18,654 nucleotides of DNA from an uncultured Bacillota bacterium (GTDB lineage Bacteria; Bacillota; Limnochordia; Limnochordales; ZCTH02-B6): NCBI GenBank assembly GCA_937916565.1, contig CALFSR010000005.1:1-18654 (forward strand), written 5' to 3'. The position numbers and the translations under genes were made by a program. The notes under the pieces were generated by a model. The model was not told the DNA's origin, ran no database searches, and saw nothing but the letters and a program-made list of their open reading frames with translations. Below, piece by piece: positions 6,672 to 13,456 of this stretch (position 1 is its first letter; every line of letters begins with the position of its first letter).

Positions 6672-7238
6672 CTACTTCAACACGTCGTGCTGGACGTGGC
6701 GCTTGCCCTCCAGCTCGCTGATGAGCCCAACGGCCACATGCGCCCCGTGACCGGCCGTAATGATCGTGTGGGCGCTCGCCCCCGCGAGGATGCCCGCGGC
6801 CCAGACGCCCGGCAGGCTGGTGCGGCCGTCGATGTCCACCTTGACCACCCGCGGGTAGCGGGCTTCCCGCCCATCGGTGAACTCCAGATTCAACGATTCG
6901 GCCAAGGACATGGCGGCTCCGGTGGCCAGCACAACCTGCTTGCCCTGGAACACTTCGCCCTGCTCGGTCTTGGCCGCGAACCCGCCGTCGATTTGCTCGA
7001 TCGCGGTCACCTGCCCGACCCGCCACTCGGCGCCCAGGCGCTCGGCCTGCCGCCGGCCCGCCTCCACCAGGTCCGGCCCGGAAACGCCCTCGGCTAGCCC
7101 GTAGTGGTTGTCGATCCAAGCGCGGCGCGTCTGGCCTTTGTCATTGTCGAGAACGAGGGTCTTGAGCCCCGCCTTGGCGAGAAACACGGCCGCGCTGCCG
7201 CCGGCCGTGCCGCCGCCGACCACGATGACGTCGTACAA
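6672..7238 (-). CDS. Small FAD-dependent oxidoreductase, thioredoxin-reductase-like
   Basis: A 188-residue flavoprotein. Seen: the dinucleotide-binding loop VIVVGGGTAGGSAA at the N-terminus, VVLATGAA in the middle, and a C-terminal VDIDGRTSLPGVWAAGI segment with a downstream helix typical of the FAD domain of thioredoxin reductases. The NAD(P)H domain and CxxC redox pair normally found between these are missing, so the protein is only about 60% of normal length. It is not a classical thioredoxin reductase; electrons must come from a partner or another route. The start is TTG, with GAGGTG eight bases upstream; the open frame extends 22 codons further but without family sequence. It has its own promoter and terminator, so it is a single-gene unit. 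Substrate unknown. Confidence 0.75.
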   Translation of the reverse strand: MYDVIVVGGGTAGGSAAVFLAKAGLKTLVLDNDKGQTRRAWIDNHYGLAEGVSGPDLVEAGRRQAERLGAEWRVGQVTAIEQIDGGFAAKTEQGEVFQGKQVVLATGAAMSLAESLNLEFTDGREARYPRVVKVDIDGRTSLPGVWAAGILAGASAHTIITAGHGAHVAVGLISELEGKRHVQHDVLK

Positions 7239-7303
7239 CGTGCGATCACCTCGGTGCGATAGTTGCTGGAACGCGCAAGACCGGAAGCGGCGGTTCCTCG
7301 TCA

Positions 7304-7333
7304 AGTATAGCCCGCGGCCACCGCTGGCGACAA
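7304..7333 (-). promoter_or_regulatory. Putative promoter of the FAD protein gene
   Basis: On the minus strand: TTGTCG (7333-7328), 18-bp spacer, TATACT (7309-7304). The -10 matches 5 of 6 and the -35 matches 4 of 6 consensus positions. It is 65 bp upstream of the TTG start. Confidence 0.5.
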
Positions 7334-7351
7334 TCGGCGTCCCGGGCGGGT

Positions 7352-8113
7352 CTACTTAATGCTCCCGCCGCCGTCGACGGTCAAGACAGCGCCCGTGACA
7401 AAGCGCGCGTCGGACGATGCGAGGTACAGCGCAGCCGCCGCAACATCGCCGGGCATACCGAGGAAAGGCAGAAAGCGCCGGGCCAGCATCTGCTGCCGCA
7501 TTTGCTCCGGATCGGGGCTCGATTCGATGAGACCTCGCACAAGAGGCGTTTCGATGGTACCGGGGCAGATGCAGTTGACTCGCACCCCCTGCGGGGAGTG
7601 GTCAGCCGCCAGTGCCCGGGTCAAACCGATGATTGCAGCTTTGGCGGCAGCATAGGCGGCGCGCTTGGGGACGCCCTTCATGGCCACTTCCGACCCGATG
7701 TTAACGATGGAGCCGGCACCGCGCTCGACCATCTCGGGAAGCACGAGCCGGCACATGAGATACGCGGACGTAACGTTGGTGTGAAAGATGCGGTTCCACG
7801 TGGCCAAGTCGGTCTCGGGGATCGTCCCCGCGAAGACGGCGCCGGCGTTGTTGACGAGGACATCGACCGGCCCATACGCGGCCCGCGCCCTCTCCACCAA
7901 GCGCACGGCGTCCTCCTCCTGCGTCAGGTCGGCGGCCACGAAAAGGGCCTCACCTCCCAAGGAGCGGATGTCCTGGACGACCGCCTCCCCCCGTTCCGCG
8001 TCGCGGCCTGTGATCACCACGCGGGCCCCTTCCCGAGCAAACAGCTCCGCGATGGCTCGGCCGATGCCCGACGTCGACCCCGTGACAATGGCGTGCTGAC
8101 CCTCTAGCTTCAT
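7352..8113 (-). CDS. Short-chain dehydrogenase/reductase (SDR), classical type
   Basis: A 253-residue classical SDR, usual length. Seen: cofactor loop TGSTSGIG (11-18), NNAG (88-91), catalytic S141, Y154 and K158 (YAAAK), PGTIETP after the catalytic region, and the C-terminal TGAVLTVDGG. The residues after the second strand are TGR, with arginine rather than an acid, which suggests NADP preference. The start is the ATG with GGAGGGAAG upstream; the 19 codons ahead of it lack SDR sequence. It is divergent from the tandem IclR genes across a 345-bp gap containing a perfect inverted repeat, which suggests it is their target. SDRs of this type oxidise or reduce diverse sugars, acids and 3-oxoacyl groups; the substrate cannot be read from sequence. 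Confidence 0.88.
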   Translation of the reverse strand: MKLEGQHAIVTGSTSGIGRAIAELFAREGARVVITGRDAERGEAVVQDIRSLGGEALFVAADLTQEEDAVRLVERARAAYGPVDVLVNNAGAVFAGTIPETDLATWNRIFHTNVTSAYLMCRLVLPEMVERGAGSIVNIGSEVAMKGVPKRAAYAAAKAAIIGLTRALAADHSPQGVRVNCICPGTIETPLVRGLIESSPDPEQMRQQMLARRFLPFLGMPGDVAAAALYLASSDARFVTGAVLTVDGGGSIK

Positions 8114-8458
8114 CGATTCTCTTCCCTCCGGCCATCCCCGGGAGCCGGCGCCGGCGGCCCCCGGGAACATTGGTGGTGCCAGGCCGCCCCTGCCATATCG
8201 GCGGTGGACGTCCCAACCATATTGAGAACTATTTGTTCTCGAGTTGTAGAGTTTCGTGAGCTTGCCGTGGAGGTCCTGCCCGGCGGGGACCCTGGCCAGT
8301 CCGCGGATCTCCGCCGCTCACAACCGGAGGTCCCCGCCGGACCAGGACTTCCCGGTTTCGAAGAGAACAAGAAGCCACGTAGAGCGACAGTGTTTACCGC
8401 ACAGAAGGCTTCCATCGGGGCGAGCGAGCCCGACCACCACGGAAAGGAAAGACGAGGC
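8114..8458. promoter_or_regulatory. Divergent regulatory region, SDR / iclR
   Basis: This 345-bp stretch separates the SDR from the first IclR gene. It contains the inverted repeat GAGAAC-N5-GTTCTC (8224-8240). A minus-strand -10-like CAATAT (8224-8219) directly abuts it, but no matching -35 is visible. Open frames extend through the right half of this region into the IclR gene, but they carry no IclR sequence and are treated as untranslated leader. Confidence 0.5.
8224..8240. promoter_or_regulatory. Candidate operator, perfect inverted repeat
   Basis: GAGAAC-TATTT-GTTCTC: two perfect 6-bp arms with a 5-bp AT-rich centre, in otherwise GC-rich DNA. Size and symmetry suit a dimeric HTH regulator such as the adjacent IclR proteins. 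It lies 111 bp upstream of the SDR start and 219 bp upstream of the iclR start. Confidence 0.5.
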
Positions 8459-9205
8459 ATGAAAGAAGACGGAACGCGGTCGGTGCACCGCGCCTTCGAT
8501 ATTATGTTCCTGATCGCCCAGGAGGGCCAGTGCGGCGTCACCGAGATCGCCCGCAAGCTCGAGATCAACAAGACGAGTGTCTCCAAGACGCTGCGGTCCT
8601 GCGAGGACCGGGGCGTCATCGTGCAGGAGCCGGGCACCCGGCGCTACCAGATGGGGCCGCGGGCCTACGCGTGGGCATTGGCGTACCGGTGGCAGCATCC
8701 TGAACTCCGGCGCGCCGAGGCGGTGGTGCGGCGGCTCCGGGACAAGACGCAGGAAACCGTGAGCCTTTACGTCCGGTCCGGGCTGTGGCGCGTGTGCGTC
8801 TACCGGGAGGAAAGCCCGCGCAGCCTGCGGCGGGTCATCGGTCTGGGCAGCCGGTTTCCCCTGCACCTGGGCGCGGCGGGGAAAGTGCTCATCGCGTGGC
8901 TGCCCGCCAAGGAGCAAGGTTCGGTGCTTGCCGCCCTGGAAAACGAAGTGCTCGGCGACACCCCGTGGATGAAGGACACGCTCTCCGCGGAGCTCGCCGT
9001 CATCCGCAAGATGGGATACGCCGTCAGTTCCGGCGAGCGGGAGCACGGGGTAACGGCCATCGCGGTGCCGATCTTGGTGGACGGCGCGTGCGTGGCGGCG
9101 CTCAGCTGCTCGGGCCCGGCGTCGCGCATCGCGGCACACGGCATCGACCAGCTCGCCGCTGAGATAATGGCTACCGTCGCCGAGTGGAAGGAAACCGTCC
9201 GTTAA
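8459..9205 (+). CDS. IclR family transcriptional regulator (first of two)
   Basis: A 248-residue IclR-type regulator, usual length. Seen: N-terminal winged HTH (about 6-65; VTEIARKLEINKTSVSKTLRSCEDRGV, wing ending GTRRYQMG), a linker helix, and the effector-binding domain (about 85-245) with the family pattern SLYVRSG, PLHLGAAGKVLIAW, SSGEREHGVTAIAVPI and ALSCSG. IclR proteins bind small acids or sugar-derived ligands and repress or activate catabolic operons. The start is the ATG after AAGGAAAGACGAGG; an in-frame upstream extension of 85 codons is rejected as non-family sequence. The second IclR gene follows after 27 bp, so the two are very likely cotranscribed. Likely targets are the divergent SDR and the TRAP/TPP locus to the right. 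Confidence 0.9.
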   Translation: MKEDGTRSVHRAFDIMFLIAQEGQCGVTEIARKLEINKTSVSKTLRSCEDRGVIVQEPGTRRYQMGPRAYAWALAYRWQHPELRRAEAVVRRLRDKTQETVSLYVRSGLWRVCVYREESPRSLRRVIGLGSRFPLHLGAAGKVLIAWLPAKEQGSVLAALENEVLGDTPWMKDTLSAELAVIRKMGYAVSSGEREHGVTAIAVPILVDGACVAALSCSGPASRIAAHGIDQLAAEIMATVAEWKETVR

Positions 9206-9232
9206 ACCATCCGGCAAGATGAGGAGAATCGT

Positions 9233-10039
9233 ATGACCCGGCATTACTCGATCCAAGTCGTGGATCGCGCCCTGGAAATGCTCGATCTTATCGCCTCCGC
9301 GTCCGGCGTCAGCTTCCGCAGCCTCGTGGAGGCGACGGGCCTTTCGGCCAGCACCGCCCGGCGCCTCTTGCGGGTGCTTGTGGACCTCGGCGTCGTCGAG
9401 CGGATGGGCGGCGAGCCGCTCTACGTTCTTGGCCCCCGCACCCTCGAGTTCGTCGCGGGCACGGCCAGCTACGACCGGGTGCTGGCCGAGCTCGCCGACG
9501 GTGCCATGAACTGCCTGCGGGACAAGACCGAGGAGACCGTCAGCCTCTACGTGCGGGAGGGTAAGCATCGGGTCTGCGTCCACCGCAGCGAAGGGTTGGG
9601 TGCGGTGTACCAAGTGGTGGAAGTCGGGCAAAAGCTCCCGCTCCATTGCGGCGCGTCGGGAAAAGTGCTGCTGGCGTGGATGCCGGACCACGAACGGGCG
9701 GCCGTGCTCCCGCAGCTTGACTACGAGAGGTTCTCGCCCACGACTCCTACGGGCCCCGAGGAGCTTGAAGCCCAGATCGTCGCTGCCCGGGCCGAAGGTG
9801 TGGCCATCAGTTTCGGCGAGCGGGATCCCGATATTGCCTCGGTGGCGGCGCCGGTTCTGACCCCGGACGGCCAGTGCCTGGCCGCGTTGTCGTGCTCCGG
9901 GCCAATCCAGCGCTTTCTCGGCGAACGGCTCGCCCAGGTGAAGCGGGCCACGAAACAAGCCGCAGACGAGATCTCCGGCCTGCTCGCGGGGCGCCGCGAG
10001 GGGATTGCTCAAGCAGCCGGGCCCCTGAACGACGTCTAG
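9233..10039 (+). CDS. IclR family transcriptional regulator (second of two)
   Basis: A 268-residue IclR-type regulator, clearly paralogous to the gene before it: both share DKTxETVSLYVR, RVCVxR, LPLHxGAxGKVLxAW and ALSCSGP blocks. Seen: HTH at about 8-65 (FRSLVEATGLSASTARRLLRVLVDLGVV) and effector domain at about 85-250. The HTH recognition helices differ between the two (NKTSVSKTL against SASTARRLL), so they may recognise different sites. The effector domains also differ at the ligand end (EHGVTAIAVPILVDG against DPDIASVAAPVLTPDG). The start is ATG with AGGAG six bases upstream. It ends with a short tail (about 250-268) not typical of the family. Heterodimer or heterotetramer formation with its neighbour is possible. 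Confidence 0.9.
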   Translation: MTRHYSIQVVDRALEMLDLIASASGVSFRSLVEATGLSASTARRLLRVLVDLGVVERMGGEPLYVLGPRTLEFVAGTASYDRVLAELADGAMNCLRDKTEETVSLYVREGKHRVCVHRSEGLGAVYQVVEVGQKLPLHCGASGKVLLAWMPDHERAAVLPQLDYERFSPTTPTGPEELEAQIVAARAEGVAISFGERDPDIASVAAPVLTPDGQCLAALSCSGPIQRFLGERLAQVKRATKQAADEISGLLAGRREGIAQAAGPLNDV

Positions 10040-10082
10040 CGGCCGCCGGGCACAGCCTATAACCTGAGAGCGAAAGACAGCA

Positions 10083-10122
10083 GAAATGGCTGGAGGACGA
10101 TCCCGAGGACCGTCCTCCAGCC
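10083..10122 (-). terminator. Probable terminator between iclR2 and dctP (distal hairpin)
   Basis: A perfect 12-bp stem GGCTGGAGGACG/CGTCCTCCAGCC (10088-10099 and 10111-10122) with an 11-nt loop. On the minus strand it is followed by ATTTCTGCTGTCTTT, loosely T-rich; on the plus strand there is no T-tract. It lies in the gap between convergent iclR2 and dctP and may stop transcripts from both sides. Confidence 0.55.
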
Positions 10123-10144
10123 GTGTCGGGTGACGAACGCCGTG

Positions 10145-10180
10145 CGGGGCGGGCGGCCTTGTCGGCGGCCGCCCGCCCCG
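10145..10180. terminator. GC-rich hairpin just after dctP
   Basis: A 14-bp perfect stem of G and C only (10145-10158 with 10167-10180, 8-nt loop), nine bases beyond the dctP stop codon. No T-tract follows on either strand. It may stabilise the dctP mRNA 3' end or help the next hairpin terminate. Confidence 0.4.
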
Positions 10181-10188
10181 GCCACAGG

Positions 10189-11226
10189 CTACCGCAAGCC
10201 CAGCTTCTCCTCGGCCTCCGCGATGGCCCGCTCCAGCTTGCTCGGCCACTCGGTGCCGATCTGGCTGACAACGTAGTCCCACACGGGGCCGGCGGTCGCC
10301 TGCTCGAACGCCCGGATCTGCTCCGGCGTCAACTGGACGACGCGCATCCCCTGCGCCTCGAGGAACTCGGCGTTCACCACTTCATAGATTGCCGAGATGC
10401 CCCGCTGCACCTGCTGCGACACGATTGCTGCGCGGCGGATGACATCCTGCAGATCCGCGGGCAAACTCCGGTAGAACCGCTCGTTGATGAAGATGAAGTG
10501 CGGCGTGAAGATGTGGCCGTCCAAGGTCACGTACTCCTGCACTTCGTAGAGGCGGGAAGAGCGGATGGCGATCAGCGGGTTCTCCTGCCCGTCAACGACG
10601 CCCTGCTGCAGCGCCGAGTAGGTCTCGCCCCACGCAATGGGAGTCGGGCTGGCGCCCATGGCCCGCATCATTTCCATGTGCGCCGGGTTTTCCATGGTGC
10701 GGTACTTCTTCCCGGCCAAGTCGGACGGCGTCACGACCGGCGATCCTTTGGACGTGAAGTTGCGGTAACCGAGGTCGCCGAACCCGAGAACCCGCACCCC
10801 CGTGCGCTGCAGGATCAGGTCCGCGAGCTCCTGGCCGAACCAGCCGTCCAGGACCTCCCACACCACAGGCCGGCTCTTGAAAGCGTAAGGCCGGGAGAAC
10901 ACCATCAGCTCGGGGATGAAGCCCGGCAGCGGCCCGTCGGAGGTAATGGCCATCTGCACGGTGCCGAGCATAACCGCCTCAAAGTTTTCCCGCTCGGAGC
11001 CCAGCTGCGCCGCGGGATAGATCTCGACCCGGATCCGGCCGCCCGATTCGGCCTCCACCATGTGCTTGAACACGAGAGAACCGGCCTGCTTGGGCACCTC
11101 GATGCCGCCCGCGTCGCTGTGGGCCAGGCGAATCGTGTACTGCGCCTGTGCGAACGCCGGTGCCAGGCTCAACGCCATCACAGCCACCAGAACCAACAGA
11201 GCGACGGCCGTCCTTTTCAGGCTCAT
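10189..11226 (-). CDS. dctP: TRAP transporter substrate-binding protein, DctP family
   Basis: A 345-residue periplasmic-type binding protein of the tripartite ATP-independent transporters, which import acids (C4-dicarboxylates, sugar acids, sialic acid, sulfonates) with an ion gradient. Seen: signal peptide (1-26, hydrophobic LLVLVAVMALSLAP, probable cleavage after AFA), then YTIRLAHSDAGG, AAQLGSERENFEAVMLG, DLAGKKYRTMENP with the arginine that usually binds the substrate carboxylate, and WGETYSALQQGVVDGQENP, the family signature. There is no lipobox cysteine. The start is the ATG with AAGGAG eleven bases upstream; the longer open frame carries no binding-protein sequence before it. It is divergent from the operon containing dctQ and dctM, an uncommon split for TRAP genes. 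The substrate is not predictable from sequence, though a carboxylate is likely. Confidence 0.92.
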   Translation of the reverse strand: MSLKRTAVALLVLVAVMALSLAPAFAQAQYTIRLAHSDAGGIEVPKQAGSLVFKHMVEAESGGRIRVEIYPAAQLGSERENFEAVMLGTVQMAITSDGPLPGFIPELMVFSRPYAFKSRPVVWEVLDGWFGQELADLILQRTGVRVLGFGDLGYRNFTSKGSPVVTPSDLAGKKYRTMENPAHMEMMRAMGASPTPIAWGETYSALQQGVVDGQENPLIAIRSSRLYEVQEYVTLDGHIFTPHFIFINERFYRSLPADLQDVIRRAAIVSQQVQRGISAIYEVVNAEFLEAQGMRVVQLTPEQIRAFEQATAGPVWDYVVSQIGTEWPSKLERAIAEAEEKLGLR

Positions 11227-11614
11227 GCAGCACTTCACTCCTTCTCTGACGTCTAGGTGTGCTCTCACGAGGTCGGCGGAACCCCGCATCGTCACGCGAC
11301 TACCGTCTTTTGCCCCGTCCGCCCGTATGCCTACGCCCCTTCCACCCCCTAGCGACATCAGCCCGCGGCCCCGTGAAGCGAAGCGGTAGCGGGCGGCGTG
11401 GAATAGTGCCAATAAGAGAAACAGTGTTAGCCGCATTCGGCTTGTATGTTGTTTCTTCTCAGGTCGATTGTTTCCTTCCATACCAAATCACATTTTATCG
11501 GGATGTTCGCGTCTCGAACGGAAGGAAACCGACAGGCCCGGATGTAATGTAATTGGCATGTGGGGCACCGATGTTTCTTATAGTGGTTAAGGTTGATCGC
11601 ACGGGGGTGTTCCT
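11227..11614. promoter_or_regulatory. Divergent control region, dctP / TPP enzyme operon
   Basis: This 388-bp region is AT-richer than its surroundings from about 11,400 on. It has a cluster of GTTTC/GAAAC motifs: AGAAACA (11417-11423), TGTTTCTTCT (11450-11459), GTTTCCTTCC (11470-11479), GGAAGGAAAC (11520-11529) and TGTTTCTTA (11572-11580). A small hairpin AGCCG-CATT-CGGCT (11429-11442) lies between the first two. A -10-like TATAGT (11579-11584) precedes the operon, but its candidate -35 TTGGCA is 20 bp away. No strong promoter could be named on either strand, and no gene is seen. Confidence 0.5.
11470..11529. repeat. 10-bp inverted repeat with 40-bp spacing
   Basis: GTTTCCTTCC (11470-11479) and GGAAGGAAAC (11520-11529) are perfect inverted copies. 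Their starts are 50 bp apart, close to five helical turns, so proteins bound at each could face the same side of the DNA. This is compatible with tetrameric IclR binding or looping. Confidence 0.55.
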
Positions 11615-13369
11615 TTGAACGGGGCCGAGTATATCGCGCGGGTGCTCAAGGAAGAGAAAGTCACCAAAGTGTTTGGCCAGTGCGGGCATACCAACTACGC
11701 CCTCATCGACGCGCTGCACAAGGCCGGCATCGAGTTCATCTCGTTTCGCCACGAGCAGATGGCTGCCCACGCGGCCGATGCTTACTACCGCGTGTCGCAC
11801 CAGTTGGCGGTCGTGCTGGTCCACCTGTCGCCCGGCTTGACCAACGCGCTCACCGGAGTCGTCTCGGCGGCGGCGGACTGCACGCCGATGCTCGTCCTGG
11901 CAGGGAACACGACCTCTTACCATCACCCCAGGGAAGCCCACCAGTGCATCCGCTTTCACGCGGACGCTTCCCAGGGCGACATTTTCCGTCCCGTCTGCAA
12001 ACGGGTCTGGCGCGTCGACGACCCGGATCACCTTCCGGATGTAATGGCGCGGGCGCTCAATCTCGCGCACAGCGGGCGGCCGGGGGCCGTCCTGATCGAC
12101 CTGCCGATGGACGTCCTGTCGCTGCCGGTCAGCGCCGGTGCCCAACCGACCATGCCCAGGCGGGCCCGCTTTACCCGGACGCCCGGTGACCCTGCCGCCG
12201 TTGAACAGGCTGCAGACCTGCTCGTCGCCGCCGAGCGGCCGGTCATCTTCGCGGGCGGCGGCGTGGTGCTTTCGGAAGCGTGGGAAGAGGTGCAGGCGCT
12301 CGCGGAGCACCTGGGAATCCCGGTCGCCACCACCCTCATGGGCAAAGGCGTAATCCCCGAAGACCACCCGCTGGCGCTAGGAACGACAGGCATCTGGGGA
12401 ACGCGGCTCGCCAACGAGACGACCAAAAATGCCGACGTCGTGCTGGCCGTGGGTACGGCGTTCGGCGAAGCGGACTGCAGCTCGTGGCATCCGGGCTACA
12501 CCTTTGCGATCCCGCCCACGCGCCTCATCCAGATCGACATCGATCCGCACGAGATCGGCAAGATCTACCCGGTCGAAGTCGGGATCGCGGGCGACGCCAA
12601 AGCGGTGCTGGCATCTCTCCTTGCCCGTATTCGGGAACTTGCGCCCGCCCGCGACTGGCGGGCATCGCGGGCGTTCGCCGCCCTCCAGGAGCGCCGGCGG
12701 CAGTGGCTCGAGGAACTGCGCCCGCAGCAGGAGGACAGCGGCCGGCCGATTCACCCGGCTCGGCTGCTCTATGAGATCAGCCGGGTACTGCCGCGCGATG
12801 CCATCGTCGTGACCGACGTCGGCTGGAACAAGAACGGCGCCGGGCAGCAGCTTCCTACCTACAACCCCCAAACGTTCCTGACGAGCGGCGGCATGGCCAC
12901 CATGGGTTTTGCCCCGGCCGCCGCGGTCGGCGCAAAGCTCGGCCGCCCCGATCGGAAAGTGGTCGCCCTCGTCGGCGACGGCGGGCTCACATCTGTGGTG
13001 GGCGCCTTGGCCACGTCCGTCGAGTATGGCCTGCCTGTCGTCTGGGTTTTGTTCAACAACTTCTGCTACTCCACGATTCTCGCTATGGGCAACACCTACT
13101 TTGACAGCAACTACGGCACGGCTTTCCAGCGGCCCGATGGGAGTTTGTACAATCCTGACTTTCAGCTGCTCGCGAGGTCCTTTGGATTGGAAAGCCGCCT
13201 GGTGGAGGATCCCGACGACATCGGGCCGGCCCTTGCCGAGGCGCTGGCCCTGGACGCGCCGTGCCTCGTGGAAGTGCGCACCCGCGGCGACTTGCCGATG
13301 CCGCGCACCGGTTACTGGGACATCGCCGACCTGCTCACCTCGGGCAAGGTGCCCGTGCGGGAGGTTTGA
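11615..13369 (+). CDS. Thiamine-diphosphate-dependent enzyme, acetolactate synthase-like
   Basis: A 584-residue enzyme of the acetolactate synthase/benzoylformate decarboxylase superfamily. Seen: N-terminal Pyr domain with FRHEQMAAHAADAY carrying the catalytic glutamate (E47), the middle domain with PVIFAGGGVVLS and LIQIDIDPHEIGK, and the C-terminal PP domain with the TPP/magnesium motif from GDGG (454-457) to NN (481-482). The QxDxxE-type stretch of true acetolactate synthases is replaced by HADASQGDIF, and no small regulatory subunit gene is nearby. So branched-chain amino acid synthesis is unlikely. A decarboxylase, carboligase or C-C hydrolase (IolD-like chemistry) in catabolism fits the context better. 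The start is TTG with GGGGGTG upstream. It is the first gene of the operon, 87 bp before the SDR. Exact reaction unknown. Confidence 0.85.
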   Translation: MNGAEYIARVLKEEKVTKVFGQCGHTNYALIDALHKAGIEFISFRHEQMAAHAADAYYRVSHQLAVVLVHLSPGLTNALTGVVSAAADCTPMLVLAGNTTSYHHPREAHQCIRFHADASQGDIFRPVCKRVWRVDDPDHLPDVMARALNLAHSGRPGAVLIDLPMDVLSLPVSAGAQPTMPRRARFTRTPGDPAAVEQAADLLVAAERPVIFAGGGVVLSEAWEEVQALAEHLGIPVATTLMGKGVIPEDHPLALGTTGIWGTRLANETTKNADVVLAVGTAFGEADCSSWHPGYTFAIPPTRLIQIDIDPHEIGKIYPVEVGIAGDAKAVLASLLARIRELAPARDWRASRAFAALQERRRQWLEELRPQQEDSGRPIHPARLLYEISRVLPRDAIVVTDVGWNKNGAGQQLPTYNPQTFLTSGGMATMGFAPAAAVGAKLGRPDRKVVALVGDGGLTSVVGALATSVEYGLPVVWVLFNNFCYSTILAMGNTYFDSNYGTAFQRPDGSLYNPDFQLLARSFGLESRLVEDPDDIGPALAEALALDAPCLVEVRTRGDLPMPRTGYWDIADLLTSGKVPVREV

Positions 13370-13415
13370 CCGGCGACGGCGGGCTGCGGCGGCCGCGCCA
13401 TTGGCCAAGAAGCGT

Positions 13416-13435
13416 ATCGCACGATTCAATGCGAT
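13416..13435 (+). other. Small inverted repeat before the SDR gene
   Basis: ATCGCA (13416-13421) and TGCGAT (13430-13435) with 8 nt between, just ahead of the GGAGGGGG ribosome site. It may be a minor mRNA hairpin or an operator; weak. Confidence 0.25.
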
Positions 13436-13456
13436 TCACGGAGGGGGAAGCCCAAC

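Noticed and set aside
8318..10282. A 654-codon minus-strand open frame opposite both IclR genes
   Set aside because: No recognisable family, composition of a shadow frame, and it crosses the convergent terminator hairpins.
11259..11552. A 97-codon open frame in the dctP/TPP divergent region
   Set aside because: No ribosome site, no family resemblance, and it spans the repeat-rich control DNA.
11553..11584. Promoter TTGGCA / TATAGT for the TPP operon
   Set aside because: The spacer is 20 bp, outside the normal sigma-A range, so it is only mentioned as a -10-like element.
12377..13429. A 350-codon minus-strand open frame opposite the TPP enzyme
   Set aside because: Mirror of a conserved enzyme; low-complexity composition and no domain.
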